Assembly: GCF_900142975.1 (NCBI RefSeq)
Contig: NZ_LT670848.1
Location: forward strand, 3,596,001 to 3,660,000
Length of the DNA: 64,000 nucleotides
Origin: Salegentibacter salegens
GTDB lineage: Bacteria; Bacteroidota; Bacteroidia; Flavobacteriales; Flavobacteriaceae
Direction of reading: 5' to 3'
In this document: piece by piece, positions 50,235 through 59,749 of the stretch
Numbering within the stretch: the first letter of the stretch is position 1
Layout: every line of letters begins with the position of its first letter
The notes under the pieces: model-generated
Databases searched by the model: none
What the model was told of the DNA's origin: nothing
What the model saw: the letters and a program-made list of their open reading frames with translations, nothing else
Program-made: the position numbers and the translations under genes

Positions 50235-51644
50235 ATGAAAAATAACCGAAGAGATTTTTTAAGAATAACCGGTTTGGGTGGGCTTGGACTTGTAAGCGGA
50301 AGCTTTTTAAATTGTAAAGGGCCTGAAGCTTTTTTAGCTAATACACCTACCGGTTCCCAACAGTTTAATATGAGCGGATATGCCGCTCCCAAATTGGAAA
50401 CCGTTCGTATTGGTTTTATTGGTTTGGGAATGAGAGGCCCAGGTGCGGTAAATCGTATGAGCCAAATTGAAGGAGTAGAGATTAAAGCACTGTGTGACCT
50501 AAGGCCTGAACAGGCTGAAAAAGCTAAAGAACTTTTAAAGGGTACTTCTCATAATCCCGATTTATATTCCGGTAGTGATAATGCATGGAAAGAAATGGTA
50601 GACCGGGACGATTTAGATTTAATTTATATTGCAACTCCCTGGGATTGGCATACACCAATGGCAGTATATGCCATGGAAGCTGGAAAACATGCTGCAGTAG
50701 AAGTTCCTGCCGCTAAGACCATTGATCAGTGTTGGGAGTTGGTGGAAACATCCGAAAGAACTAAGAAGCATTGTATGATGCTTGAAAATTGCTGTTATGA
50801 TTTCTTCGAGCTTTTAACTTTGAATATGGCACGCCAGGGCTATTTTGGAGAAATTATCCATGGGGAAGGAGCTTATATCCATAATCTATTAGATCTAAAT
50901 TTCCAAAAGAATGCATACGAGGATATGTGGCGGCTAAGAGAAAATTATGAAAGAAATGGTAACTTGTACCCTACTCATGGGTTAGGACCTATTTGCCAGG
51001 TAATGAATGTAAACCGGGGAGACCAAATGGATTATTTAACTTCACTATCGAGTAATGATTTTCATATGGCTGGCAAGGCAAAAGAATTAGCTAAAGATGA
51101 TCCGTTTTACAACCAGTTTGTAGGTAAAGATTATGCCGGAAATATGAATACTACCATGATTAAAACCAAAAACGGGAAAAGTATAATGGTGCAGCATGAT
51201 GTTACTTCTCCGCGCCCTTATTCGCGAATACATTTAGTAAGCGGGACCGAAGCTTTTGCGAGAAAATGGCCCACCCCTGAGAGAGTAGCTAAAGGGCATA
51301 GCTGGTTAAATGAAAGCGAAATGGCTGAACTTGAAAGTAAATATACTCCCGAAATAGTAAAAAAGGTTGGCGATATGGCGAAGAAAGTTGGGGGCCACGG
51401 CGGGATGGATTTTATAATGGACTGGCGATTGATTGATTGTCTTAGAAACGGTCTTCCTCTAGATCAGGATGTATACGATGCCGCTTTATGGAGTTCAATA
51501 ACTCCGCTTTCGGTAGATTCTGTTACAAACAGGGCTCAATCTATAGACGTTCCCGATTTTACAAGGGGCGCATGGAAAAATAATAAACCAGTTAATGTAA
51601 CTTTAAAAGGAGGTGGAACCACCAATGTGATATTGAAAGCTTAA
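50235..51644 (+). CDS. GH109-like Gfo/Idh/MocA protein (alpha-N-acetylgalactosaminidase)
   Basis: A 469-residue exported protein. Twin-arginine start NNRRDFLRITGLGG with a possible lipobox FLNC at 24-27. The Rossmann NAD-binding motif GFIGLGMRGPG is followed by EVPAAKTIDQCW and the GH109 fingerprints THGLGPICQVMN, QHDVTSPRPYSR and GGHGGMDF. GH109 enzymes use bound NAD to cleave terminal alpha-GalNAc. Tat export fits folding with NAD in the cytoplasm. The family also includes plain oxidoreductases, so the activity is likely but not certain. Confidence 0.8.
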   Translation: MKNNRRDFLRITGLGGLGLVSGSFLNCKGPEAFLANTPTGSQQFNMSGYAAPKLETVRIGFIGLGMRGPGAVNRMSQIEGVEIKALCDLRPEQAEKAKELLKGTSHNPDLYSGSDNAWKEMVDRDDLDLIYIATPWDWHTPMAVYAMEAGKHAAVEVPAAKTIDQCWELVETSERTKKHCMMLENCCYDFFELLTLNMARQGYFGEIIHGEGAYIHNLLDLNFQKNAYEDMWRLRENYERNGNLYPTHGLGPICQVMNVNRGDQMDYLTSLSSNDFHMAGKAKELAKDDPFYNQFVGKDYAGNMNTTMIKTKNGKSIMVQHDVTSPRPYSRIHLVSGTEAFARKWPTPERVAKGHSWLNESEMAELESKYTPEIVKKVGDMAKKVGGHGGMDFIMDWRLIDCLRNGLPLDQDVYDAALWSSITPLSVDSVTNRAQSIDVPDFTRGAWKNNKPVNVTLKGGGTTNVILKA

Positions 51645-51721
51645 AAGGTACTTGCTTTTTATTCCAGGAAAAAATCTTCATTTTTTGGAATTAAACTTTC
51701 AAACGAAATATATTATTTTTT

Positions 51722-51756
51722 AAATTCCTGTTTTGTGGTATAACTTGCAGGAATTT
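51722..51756 (+). terminator. Terminator after the GH109-like gene
   Basis: Stem AAATTCCTG (51722-51730) with CAGGAATTT (51748-51756), followed by TTTTATTTTTTG. It separates the catabolic genes from the regulator gene. Confidence 0.7.
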
Positions 51757-51777
51757 TTTATTTTTTGTCTAATTTTG
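51745..51777 (+). promoter_or_regulatory. Probable promoter of the DeoR gene
   Basis: TAATTTTG (51770-51777) fits TAnnTTTG. A TTG at 51745-51747 could be the -33 element with a 22-base spacer. The expected start of transcription is about 51784, some 68 bases before the ATG. It overlaps the terminator. Confidence 0.4.
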
Positions 51778-51851
51778 AAAATAAATTATAAAAAATAGTT
51801 CTAAAAACCTTATAGGCAGAAATGATTGCCTACCTAAATAAAAACTAATCT

Positions 51852-52622
51852 ATGAGGAAAGCAGCAGCACGCCGATCTAAAATATTGGAAATTCTTGATG
51901 AATCTAATAAAGTGAACGTAACCGAATTAAGTGAGCACTTTGAGGTGAGTGAAGTTACTATTCGTAACGATTTAGATAAATTAGAAAAAAATAAACTTCT
52001 TGTTAGAGCTCACGGCGGTGCTTTTAAAACTAACAACCTGGCTTTGGCAGTTTCAGAAAAGAAAAGTATTAATCGCGATCTCAAACGATTAATAGGCAAA
52101 ACGGCTGTTGGTCTTATTCAGGAAAATGATTCTATTATTCTGGACTCCGGAACAACTACTTTTGAAATTGCAAGTAATCTAGGGAAGTTTAAAGAAATTA
52201 CGGTTATTTCTAATGCGCTAGATATTGTTAATAATCTTGCTCAATTTGATAATTTAAAAGTCTATATGCCCGGGGGATATTTAAAAGAATTTTCCATGTC
52301 CTTAGTGGGGCCAATGGCTGAACGCAATTTGAAACAGCTTTTTTGCAATAAGTTGTTTCTTGGGGTAGATAGTATAAGAAGCAATGTTGGTTTTTTCACC
52401 CACCATATGGAAGAAGCATATTTAAACCAAATAATGATTGAAATTGCCGAGGAAGTAATTGTGGTGGCAGATTCTACTAAATTTAAAAAAACAGGTCTTG
52501 CTTTTATTCAGAATTTTGAACATATAGATAAGGTTATTACCGACGATGGAATTGATGAAAATGATCTTAAAATGCTACAAAAGAATAACGTTGAAGTTTT
52601 AATTGCTGGAAAAACTGAATAA
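51852..52622 (+). CDS. DeoR-family transcriptional regulator (AgaR-like)
   Basis: 256 residues. An N-terminal winged helix-turn-helix (RRSKILEILDESNKVNVTELSEHFEVSE shortened here to its core VTELSEHFEVSEVTIRNDL) is followed by the sugar-phosphate effector domain with DSGTTTFEIA and the late VADSTKFKKTGLAFI. DeoR proteins usually repress sugar operons until a phosphorylated intermediate binds, so tagatose- or galactosamine-6-phosphate is a likely signal. It sits between the aga genes and the sialic-acid half of the locus and is the only regulator gene seen in it. Confidence 0.9.
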   Translation: MRKAAARRSKILEILDESNKVNVTELSEHFEVSEVTIRNDLDKLEKNKLLVRAHGGAFKTNNLALAVSEKKSINRDLKRLIGKTAVGLIQENDSIILDSGTTTFEIASNLGKFKEITVISNALDIVNNLAQFDNLKVYMPGGYLKEFSMSLVGPMAERNLKQLFCNKLFLGVDSIRSNVGFFTHHMEEAYLNQIMIEIAEEVIVVADSTKFKKTGLAFIQNFEHIDKVITDDGIDENDLKMLQKNNVEVLIAGKTE

Positions 52623-52639
52623 AAGATAATATTTCATAT

Positions 52640-52671
52640 ATTTGATATGTAATACATAATACATATCAAAT
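52640..52671 (+). promoter_or_regulatory. 12-bp inverted repeat covering the start codon of the lyase gene
   Basis: Arms ATTTGATATGTA (52640-52651) and TACATATCAAAT (52660-52671), perfect, with an 8-base spacer. The right arm includes A and T of the start ATG (52670-52672). Within it TATGTAATACATA is itself a palindrome. It could be an operator (GntR- or DeoR-type) or an RNA hairpin hiding the start codon. Confidence 0.65.
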
Positions 52672-53566
52672 GAAAAACTTGTTTGCGGCGACTTATGCGC
52701 CTATGAAAGATGATTGGAGCATTAATTCTGGGATGGTTGGTCAATATGCCGATTTTCTTAAAAGAAATAAACTATCTGGAGTTTTTATCAATGGTTCAAC
52801 TGGTGACTTTGTATCCTTAACGACTAATGAGCGTACTGAGCTTTTAGAAGCCTGGGCCGATCATAGGTCAAATGGCTTATACTTAATAAATCACGTAGGA
52901 AGTAATAGCCTGAAAGAGGCAGAAACTCTTGCAGCCTCTTCAGTAGGAAGAGCTGATGCAGTGGCAGCAATTGCTCCTTTTTATTTTAAACCTTCAAATA
53001 CACAGCAATTAATTGATTATTGTAAATCAATTGCATTAAAGGCAAAAGATCTTCCTTTTTACTACTATCACTTACCTGTTTTAACCGGTGTAAATTTTCC
53101 AATGCTGAGTTTTGCTGAAAAAGCTAAGGAACAAATTCCAAATTTTGCCGGTATCAAATTTACCGAGAATAATCTTGTAGAATTTCAAAAAACGAGTCTG
53201 GGTCATCCTGATTTGGATATTTTTTTCGGAGTAGATGAAGCTTTTTATTCTTCACTAGGTTTACAAGCTGGTGGTTGGGTTGGAAGCACTTACAATCATT
53301 TATCTCCACTTTTTTATAAAATAAAAGATGAATTTGATAAAGGAAATCTCCGCGAAGCTTCGCAATTACAAAGTTTCGTAGTAAAATTCGTAGAGACTTT
53401 GAGTGGTTATGGTAGCTTTAATGGTACCGGAAAAAGCTTTATGAAGAAGCTAGGGGTGGACTGTGGACCATCTCGTTATCCGCATCCTACCTTGAAAGAT
53501 TCTGAAATAGAAAATGCCTTCAAAACTTTTGAAAATATAGGCTTGTCGGAATATTTTTCATCATAA
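52670..53566 (+). CDS. nanA: N-acetylneuraminate lyase (DHDPS/NAL family)
   Basis: A 298-residue TIM-barrel class I aldolase. GSTGD (42-46) binds the carboxylate, YYYHLP (131-136) holds the catalytic Tyr133, and GIKFTENNLVEF has the Schiff-base Lys163. The YYYHxPxLTG pattern is characteristic of neuraminate lyases rather than dihydrodipicolinate synthases. It would split Neu5Ac, released by the sialidase downstream, into pyruvate and ManNAc. It is 47 bases after the DeoR stop. No ManNAc epimerase or kinase gene is nearby. Confidence 0.88.
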   Translation: MKNLFAATYAPMKDDWSINSGMVGQYADFLKRNKLSGVFINGSTGDFVSLTTNERTELLEAWADHRSNGLYLINHVGSNSLKEAETLAASSVGRADAVAAIAPFYFKPSNTQQLIDYCKSIALKAKDLPFYYYHLPVLTGVNFPMLSFAEKAKEQIPNFAGIKFTENNLVEFQKTSLGHPDLDIFFGVDEAFYSSLGLQAGGWVGSTYNHLSPLFYKIKDEFDKGNLREASQLQSFVVKFVETLSGYGSFNGTGKSFMKKLGVDCGPSRYPHPTLKDSEIENAFKTFENIGLSEYFSS

Positions 53567-53655
53567 CGAAAATTTTTTACAAAATTATTATGTATAACAT
53601 AATGCTTTTATTTATATTAGCAATGTTAAAAACAAACGAATTAAATCCTAATTTT

Positions 53656-56600
53656 ATGAAAAAAAGATTAAATATGGGTAATTGGAAATACCTTTTGAAT
53701 AGGGTATTGCAATTATCACGGCCAGATTTCACTAATACGGTACTATTGGGTGGGCTTGTATTTTTGTGTTTTGGCTTTACGATGCAATCTCAGGATTTTG
53801 AGGTTTCAGGAGTTGTTTCAGATGAAGCAGGAATTCCTTTACCGGGAGTTAATGTGCTGGTGAAAAATACTAACCGAGGTGTTCAAACCAATTTTGATGG
53901 AGCATATAATATTGACGTCTCTCAAGGTGAAATTTTAACCTTTAGTTATTTAGGTTTCCAAACTTCCGAAATCGTTGTAGAGGAGGGGGATTCTGAGATT
54001 AATGTTATTCTTGAGGAAGATTTGTCCAGCTTGGATGAAGTGGTTGTTACCGGGTATTCCACCCAATTGAGGAGTAATATGGCTACAGCGGTCTCTAAAC
54101 TGGATACTAAAGTGTTAGAGAGTGCACCGAGATCTAATGCTGCAACAGCACTTCAAGGTACTATTGCAGGTTTACGTGTTACTCAAAACACTGGTCAACC
54201 CGGATCTACTCCAAGTATCTCCTTACGTGGAGGAAGTGACTTTGGTGGCGGAGGTAGTCCATTAATTTTAATTGACGGAGTTCCCGGATCCTTTTATGCT
54301 TTAAATTCCGACGATATTGAATCCATGGAAGTTTTAAAGGATGCTGCTTCTACTGCCGTATATGGTGCGCGAGCTGCAAATGGAGTTATTCTGGTAACGA
54401 CCAAAAAAGGAAAAGCTGGAAGTTCTAACATTACCTATAGACATAGGTACACTATAAATGAAAGACGGGACAGCCCAGAGTATCTTGGGGCTGAAGATTT
54501 TATTATTTATAATCGTAGGGCAATAAGAAATACACAAAGAGTACTTGGTGAAGGAGCATTTAATAATTTTCTAGTAGGACCTCAGGGGATGGGAACTGGT
54601 AACAACACTACAAATTCTCCTTTTACAACCATGGTTTTAGGAGACGATAATAGATATTTGTTAGATCAGCCAGGTTGGAGTTCTATTCAGGATCCTATAA
54701 ATCCATCGCAGCAGTTGATTTTTCAAGAAAATGATATGAGTGAGTTGTTTTTTCAAAACAGTCATTCAAAAGATCATTCTCTTTCTTTTGATGGCGGTAA
54801 TGAGAAAGGTACTTATTATGCCGGTTTGGGATATCTTGATGATCAAGGTATTGTCATTGGTTCCGGTTTTGAACGGTTTTCAGGAACGTTTAATGGATCC
54901 TATAAAGTAAAAGATAATTTTAAAGTTTCTTCAAATTTACTTTATGCGCATTCCGAAGTTAATGGTACTTATTTGGGTAATGATAACCAGATATTCGAAC
55001 GGGCAGCTGGACAACCACCTACATCCAGGATTTATAATAATAATCCCGATGGAAGTTTAAGTGACGATCCAAACCCTGGTACAAATACTAGTTTTGGTAA
55101 TCCATTATACTATAGGGATAAATTTTTAAGTGAGAATTTGGAGCAACGTCTTACTGCTTCAGTACAGTTGGACTGGCAGTTTATAGAAAATTTCAACTTA
55201 ATGCTTAGAGGTTCCCATTTTACTATTAATAACACCAATGAAAGTTTTAACAAAGCGTATTTAAATGCTGGATCTTTGGTTACCACAAGAAATGCCTCTG
55301 CCAGTCATCAAAAAACATTGAGGAATCAGGCCACGGCCACGGTTACTTATGATAATGTTTTTAATGAAAAACACAATGTAAATGCCATGTTGGGTGGAGA
55401 ATTTTTTCGAGAAGACTATTTCGTGTTGAGTGGAGCAACAAGATTATCTCCTACCGATTTAATTACAACTATGAATGCTGGAGCAGAAGCTAATGGAGTG
55501 CCTTCTTCCTCAAAAACTAATTATGCTATTGCTTCGGTTTTTGGGCAGGTAAATTATGATTATGATAGTAGATATTTACTTGGGCTTACCTTTAGACAAG
55601 ACGGAACCTCAAGATTAGGGACTGAAAAATATGATTTCTTCCCAGGAGTATCATTTGGATGGAATCTTCATAATGAAAATTTTTATGAAAGTTCGAATTT
55701 AGAAAGCTTAGTATCACGTATTAAACCTCGTGTAAGTTATGGGGTGAACGGGAATATAGATGTGCTAAGTAATTATGGCGTTTATGGTTTATATGCGGAA
55801 ACTGCAGTATATGGAGGTCAAACCGGTTACGCTAATACTAATTTGCCAACACTTGGTCTAAAATGGGAGCGTGCCACTACACTTAATTTTGGATTGGATT
55901 TAGGTCTGTTTAAAAATCGTGTGAATCTTTTAGTAGATTATTTTATCAGAGATGTGGATGATAAACTTGCAGGTTTAACGTTACCTCAATGGACTGGATT
56001 TAGTTCTATCCTGGTGAATAACGGAACCTTAAGAAATAAAGGTTTTGAATTAGAATTGGATGCCACAATTGTTAATACCGACAATTGGAACTGGAATATC
56101 GGAGGTACTTATTTTACCCAAAAAAGATATGTGGAATCTTTACCTGATAATGGGGTAGAAAATAACCGTCAGGGAGGGATTGAGGTTTATGACCCTGAAA
56201 CCGACGGTACCCGATATATAGGTGGTTTACAGGAAGGGCAAAGAGTAGGAACCGATATTGTTACTGCTTATATTCAGGAAGGAGTTTATCAAACTGAAGC
56301 AGATCTGGCAGAGCACGAAGGTCGGAGAGTAGAGATGGCAACAAACCCAGAATTTCAGCAATTAGGGGATTCTCGTTGGAGAGATGTGAATGGTGATAAT
56401 ATTATTGATTTTCGCGATAGGGTGAAGATTGGTAGGGTTACTCCAGATTTCTTTGGAGGTTTCACCTCAGATCTTACCTATAAAAACTTTAACTTGTTTA
56501 TAAAAACTGATTTTGCTTTAGGGCATTTAATACAAAACAATGCAAGATCTCGGGGAATGGCGCAAGTTCAAGGAAATATGAACTGGACGAACGAATTGCT

Positions 56601-56943
56601 GGATACCTGGACCGAAGAAAATCCAAATACTGACGTTCCGCGATACGATTTCACTGATCCACAGCGTAACCACTTGTCCTTTCCTTATGGTGGACAGTAC
56701 AATAGTAGTTCTCGTTATTGGGAAAAAGGGGATTATCTTGCCCTTAGAGAGGTGACATTGAGTTATAATGTTCCTGGAGAACTTATTGGGAATGTGTTCC
56801 AAAACCTTAGGATATATGGAACAGGAAGTAACTTAGCTTACTTTAATGATTATACTGGGTACTCTCCAGAAAATGGAGGTATAGATAGCGGTCGTTTCCC
56901 ACTACCTGTAAGTTATACCCTTGGAGTTAATTTAAGTTTTTAA
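53656..56943 (+). CDS. SusC-like TonB-dependent glycan transporter (pair 3)
   Basis: 1095 residues from ATG 53656 (MKKRLNMGNWKYL); the frame is open from an earlier ATG at 53590 but the extra leader looks non-coding. A long N-terminal extension precedes the signal anchor (VLLGGLVFLCFGFTMQSQ). Then come the regulatory-like domain (SGVVSDEAGIPLPGVNV), the plug with MEVLKDAASTAVYGARAANGV, and a barrel ending YTLGVNLSF. Together with the lyase and sialidase it forms the sialic-acid half of the locus. Confidence 0.92.
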   Translation: MKKRLNMGNWKYLLNRVLQLSRPDFTNTVLLGGLVFLCFGFTMQSQDFEVSGVVSDEAGIPLPGVNVLVKNTNRGVQTNFDGAYNIDVSQGEILTFSYLGFQTSEIVVEEGDSEINVILEEDLSSLDEVVVTGYSTQLRSNMATAVSKLDTKVLESAPRSNAATALQGTIAGLRVTQNTGQPGSTPSISLRGGSDFGGGGSPLILIDGVPGSFYALNSDDIESMEVLKDAASTAVYGARAANGVILVTTKKGKAGSSNITYRHRYTINERRDSPEYLGAEDFIIYNRRAIRNTQRVLGEGAFNNFLVGPQGMGTGNNTTNSPFTTMVLGDDNRYLLDQPGWSSIQDPINPSQQLIFQENDMSELFFQNSHSKDHSLSFDGGNEKGTYYAGLGYLDDQGIVIGSGFERFSGTFNGSYKVKDNFKVSSNLLYAHSEVNGTYLGNDNQIFERAAGQPPTSRIYNNNPDGSLSDDPNPGTNTSFGNPLYYRDKFLSENLEQRLTASVQLDWQFIENFNLMLRGSHFTINNTNESFNKAYLNAGSLVTTRNASASHQKTLRNQATATVTYDNVFNEKHNVNAMLGGEFFREDYFVLSGATRLSPTDLITTMNAGAEANGVPSSSKTNYAIASVFGQVNYDYDSRYLLGLTFRQDGTSRLGTEKYDFFPGVSFGWNLHNENFYESSNLESLVSRIKPRVSYGVNGNIDVLSNYGVYGLYAETAVYGGQTGYANTNLPTLGLKWERATTLNFGLDLGLFKNRVNLLVDYFIRDVDDKLAGLTLPQWTGFSSILVNNGTLRNKGFELELDATIVNTDNWNWNIGGTYFTQKRYVESLPDNGVENNRQGGIEVYDPETDGTRYIGGLQEGQRVGTDIVTAYIQEGVYQTEADLAEHEGRRVEMATNPEFQQLGDSRWRDVNGDNIIDFRDRVKIGRVTPDFFGGFTSDLTYKNFNLFIKTDFALGHLIQNNARSRGMAQVQGNMNWTNELLDTWTEENPNTDVPRYDFTDPQRNHLSFPYGGQYNSSSRYWEKGDYLALREVTLSYNVPGELIGNVFQNLRIYGTGSNLAYFNDYTGYSPENGGIDSGRFPLPVSYTLGVNLSF

Positions 56944-56952
56944 TAAAAAATA

Positions 56953-58464
56953 ATGATTATGAAGATTTATAAAATAGTTAGTGCACTTATATTACTTTTT
57001 GCACTCGGAGCTTGCGAAAGCGAATTAGATCTACAGCCAGAAAGCACCTTAACCTATAATGGGTTTTGGGAAAGTGAAGAGGCTGCAAGGGCTGCACAGG
57101 TTGGTTTGTACTCTAACTTCAGAGCCCGTAATGGAAGTTTCTGGATTATGGGTGAAGTTCGTTCTGATATTTGGGGTGGTCCTACCTTTGAATCTCCTTC
57201 GAACCTTGATTTAATTAACCAAAACATTAGTGCTACTCAGGTGCCATTCGGAAATTGGGCCGGTTTTTACGGCTATATGCATCATATCAATGATTTTCTT
57301 TTAAATATTGAGAATATTGAGTTTGACAATGAAGCCGACAAGGCCCACCTTATTGGACAGGTGTATGGCATTAGGGCATTCATGTACTTTACAATGTTAA
57401 AAACCTGGGGTGGTGTACCAATTTCAACTGAACCGTTGTTAGATGTTAACCCGAGCGAATTAGCTAAAGCCCGTTCTTCTAAGGAAGAGGTAATGGCATT
57501 AGTAAAAAGTGATATTGCCAGATCTTTAGAGGCCTTTGGGGATGATGAATCTTTTTGGAATGGGCAGCGAACCTATTGGTCTAAAGCTGCAAGTTTGGTT
57601 TTAAAAGGAAAAGTTTATTTATGGTCTGGTAAACTCCTTGGGGGAGGTGATGCAGATTATAATGAAGCAAAATTAGCCCTGGAAGATGTACAAGGAATGG
57701 GCTTTAGCCTGGTAGAGAATTACAATGATCTGTGGGGTGAAGAAAATGAAAATAATAACGAGTTCATTTTTAAATTTGATTATACACAAGATGAAGCTGG
57801 GAATTTTTATAGCGGATTATTTACTGGCCGGTCTACTGAGATAAATGCCACCTGGGATTCTTATGGCAATTCCATGGCCGATTTTGTTTCTAATGGAGGG
57901 AACCGTTATGGCCCAAGCATTAAAACTCTGGAAATGATTGATGATACGGAAGATGCACGTAGGAATGAAACTTTTATTAGGCTTTATGGTAACGATGAAG
58001 GTCATATTCCATTTGATACTGAAGGGTATCAGGCCTCTATCCTGAAAAAGTTTTTGGGTGTAGTAGAAGCAGGTAGCCGTTTAAGTAATAATGATGTACC
58101 ATTATTTAGGTATGCCGATGTTATATTGCTTTTGGCCGAGGCCAAAAATAATTTAGGTGAAGATCCATCAGAAGAAATCAATCAAATTCGGATGAGGGCT
58201 TATGGAGAGGATTACACAGAATCCGAAAATGCTTATGTAAGTGGCTCTCAGGTAGAGAATACTCGTGCAATTCTTGATGAACGTTTGAAGGAATTTATAG
58301 GAGAAGGTAAACGTTGGTGGGATTTAAGACGTGCAGGAGGCACCTTTATATTTGATGAAATAGAAAGTCTTGATGCGTCTGAAGCTTATAAATTGGAACT
58401 ACCAATTTCTCCAGAAATGATAGCGAACAATCCGCTATTAGAACAAACAGAAGGTTATGAATAG
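56953..58464 (+). CDS. SusD-like glycan-binding lipoprotein (pair 3)
   Basis: 503 residues with lipobox LFALGACES, helical repeats and the family motifs LFRYADVILLLAEAKNNLG and KEFIGEGKRWWDLRRAG. It starts 9 bases after susC3 (a second ATG 6 bases in is equally possible). Surface partner of SusC3. Confidence 0.95.
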   Translation: MIMKIYKIVSALILLFALGACESELDLQPESTLTYNGFWESEEAARAAQVGLYSNFRARNGSFWIMGEVRSDIWGGPTFESPSNLDLINQNISATQVPFGNWAGFYGYMHHINDFLLNIENIEFDNEADKAHLIGQVYGIRAFMYFTMLKTWGGVPISTEPLLDVNPSELAKARSSKEEVMALVKSDIARSLEAFGDDESFWNGQRTYWSKAASLVLKGKVYLWSGKLLGGGDADYNEAKLALEDVQGMGFSLVENYNDLWGEENENNNEFIFKFDYTQDEAGNFYSGLFTGRSTEINATWDSYGNSMADFVSNGGNRYGPSIKTLEMIDDTEDARRNETFIRLYGNDEGHIPFDTEGYQASILKKFLGVVEAGSRLSNNDVPLFRYADVILLLAEAKNNLGEDPSEEINQIRMRAYGEDYTESENAYVSGSQVENTRAILDERLKEFIGEGKRWWDLRRAGGTFIFDEIESLDASEAYKLELPISPEMIANNPLLEQTEGYE

Positions 58465-58504
58465 TAATTATACCCATGATTATTATTTGTTAGTTAGTTA
58501 GCTG

Positions 58505-58528
58505 AAAAGGCCGCAATTGCGGCCTTTT
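58505..58528 (+). terminator. Strong terminator between susD3 and the sialidase gene
   Basis: Perfect palindrome with halves AAAAGGCCGCAA, followed by more Ts. It is 40 bases past the susD3 stop and only 26 bases before the sialidase start, so sialidase expression depends on readthrough. Confidence 0.85.
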
Positions 58529-58554
58529 TTTAAATTTAATTAAATTAAAAAATT

Positions 58555-59679
58555 ATGAAGAAAATTGTATTACTAATAGTACTAAGTGCATTTTTGCAGA
58601 GCTGCAAGGGTAACGATAAAGAAAAAGAACCCAAAATAGAAGAAATTAATGACCCTGAAACACAGGAATTAGTGTTTGAAGATCTTTTTAATGCAGAAGC
58701 GAAAGAGAATATTGCCTGTTATCGTATTCCTTCTTTAATAACTGCTCCTAATGGAGACCTTATAGCTGCAATAGATGAAAGAGTACCTTCTTGTGCTGAT
58801 TTAAGAGGGAGCAAAGACATAAATATTGTACAGCGTAGAAGTACTGACAACGGTAAAACCTGGAGCGATATTGAAACAGTAGTTAACTTTCCGGAGGGAG
58901 AATCTGCTTCAGACCCTTCCATGATTGTAGATGAAGAGACAGGTGAAGTTTTTATGTTCTATAACTTTATGGATCTTGATAATGAAGCTAATATCTATTA
59001 TCTACATGTAGTTTCAAGTAAAGACAATGGCAAAACCTGGACTGAGCCCCGCGATATTACTGCAGAAATAGCTAAAGAAGAATGGCACGAGGATTTTAAA
59101 TTTATCACATCTGGTAGGGGAACTCAAACTAGTACTGGTAGATTACTACACACCCTTGTAAATTTGGATAGTGGTCTGCACTTATTTGGTAGTGATGACC
59201 ACGGAAAAAGTTGGTTTTTGATTGACACCCCAATTCAACCTGCAGATGAGTCAAAAGTTATTGAACTTGCCGATGGAAGATATATGATTAATTCTCGAGT
59301 GAATACTGGTGAAGGACATCGATATGTACATATTTCAGATGATAAGGGAGAAAGTTGGAAAACCCGTCCAGAAACTAAATTAACCGACCCAGGAAATAAT
59401 GCAAGTATTATTCGATATAGTCGTGAAAAGGAGGACGAAAAAAATAGACTGCTTTTTTCAAATTCCAATAGTGCAGATGAGAGAAAGAATCTAAGTGTTC
59501 GTATAAGTTATGACGAAGGAGAAACCTGGAGTGAAGGAAAAACTATCTATCATGGACCCGCTGCCTATTCTGATCTTACGGTTTTAGAAAATGGTGATAT
59601 AGGTGTGTTTTTTGAAGCCGATGGCTATTCCAGAAATCTTTTCACAAGCTTTTCTTTAGAATGGTTGACTGATAAGTAA
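58555..59679 (+). CDS. GH33 exo-sialidase (lipoprotein)
   Basis: A 374-residue six-bladed propeller with lipobox SAFLQSCKG. The family FRIP motif is YRIP (Arg57). Asp boxes are STDNGKTW (96-103), SKDNGKTW (155-162), SDDHGKSW (213-220), SDDKGESW (261-268) and SYDEGETW (318-325). By comparison with bacterial sialidases the acid/base is probably Asp82, the nucleophile pair Glu232-Tyr338, and the Arg triad Arg57, Arg248 and Arg316. It would release terminal sialic acid at the cell surface. The gene is complete; IS256 copy 4 begins 8 bases after its stop. Confidence 0.92.
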   Translation: MKKIVLLIVLSAFLQSCKGNDKEKEPKIEEINDPETQELVFEDLFNAEAKENIACYRIPSLITAPNGDLIAAIDERVPSCADLRGSKDINIVQRRSTDNGKTWSDIETVVNFPEGESASDPSMIVDEETGEVFMFYNFMDLDNEANIYYLHVVSSKDNGKTWTEPRDITAEIAKEEWHEDFKFITSGRGTQTSTGRLLHTLVNLDSGLHLFGSDDHGKSWFLIDTPIQPADESKVIELADGRYMINSRVNTGEGHRYVHISDDKGESWKTRPETKLTDPGNNASIIRYSREKEDEKNRLLFSNSNSADERKNLSVRISYDEGETWSEGKTIYHGPAAYSDLTVLENGDIGVFFEADGYSRNLFTSFSLEWLTDK

Positions 59680-59749
59680 AAAAAATAGAGGGTGTAATCT
59701 CAAGTCTGTCTAGACTTTGAAAATTAAATTAAAATTTTTAGACTAGATT

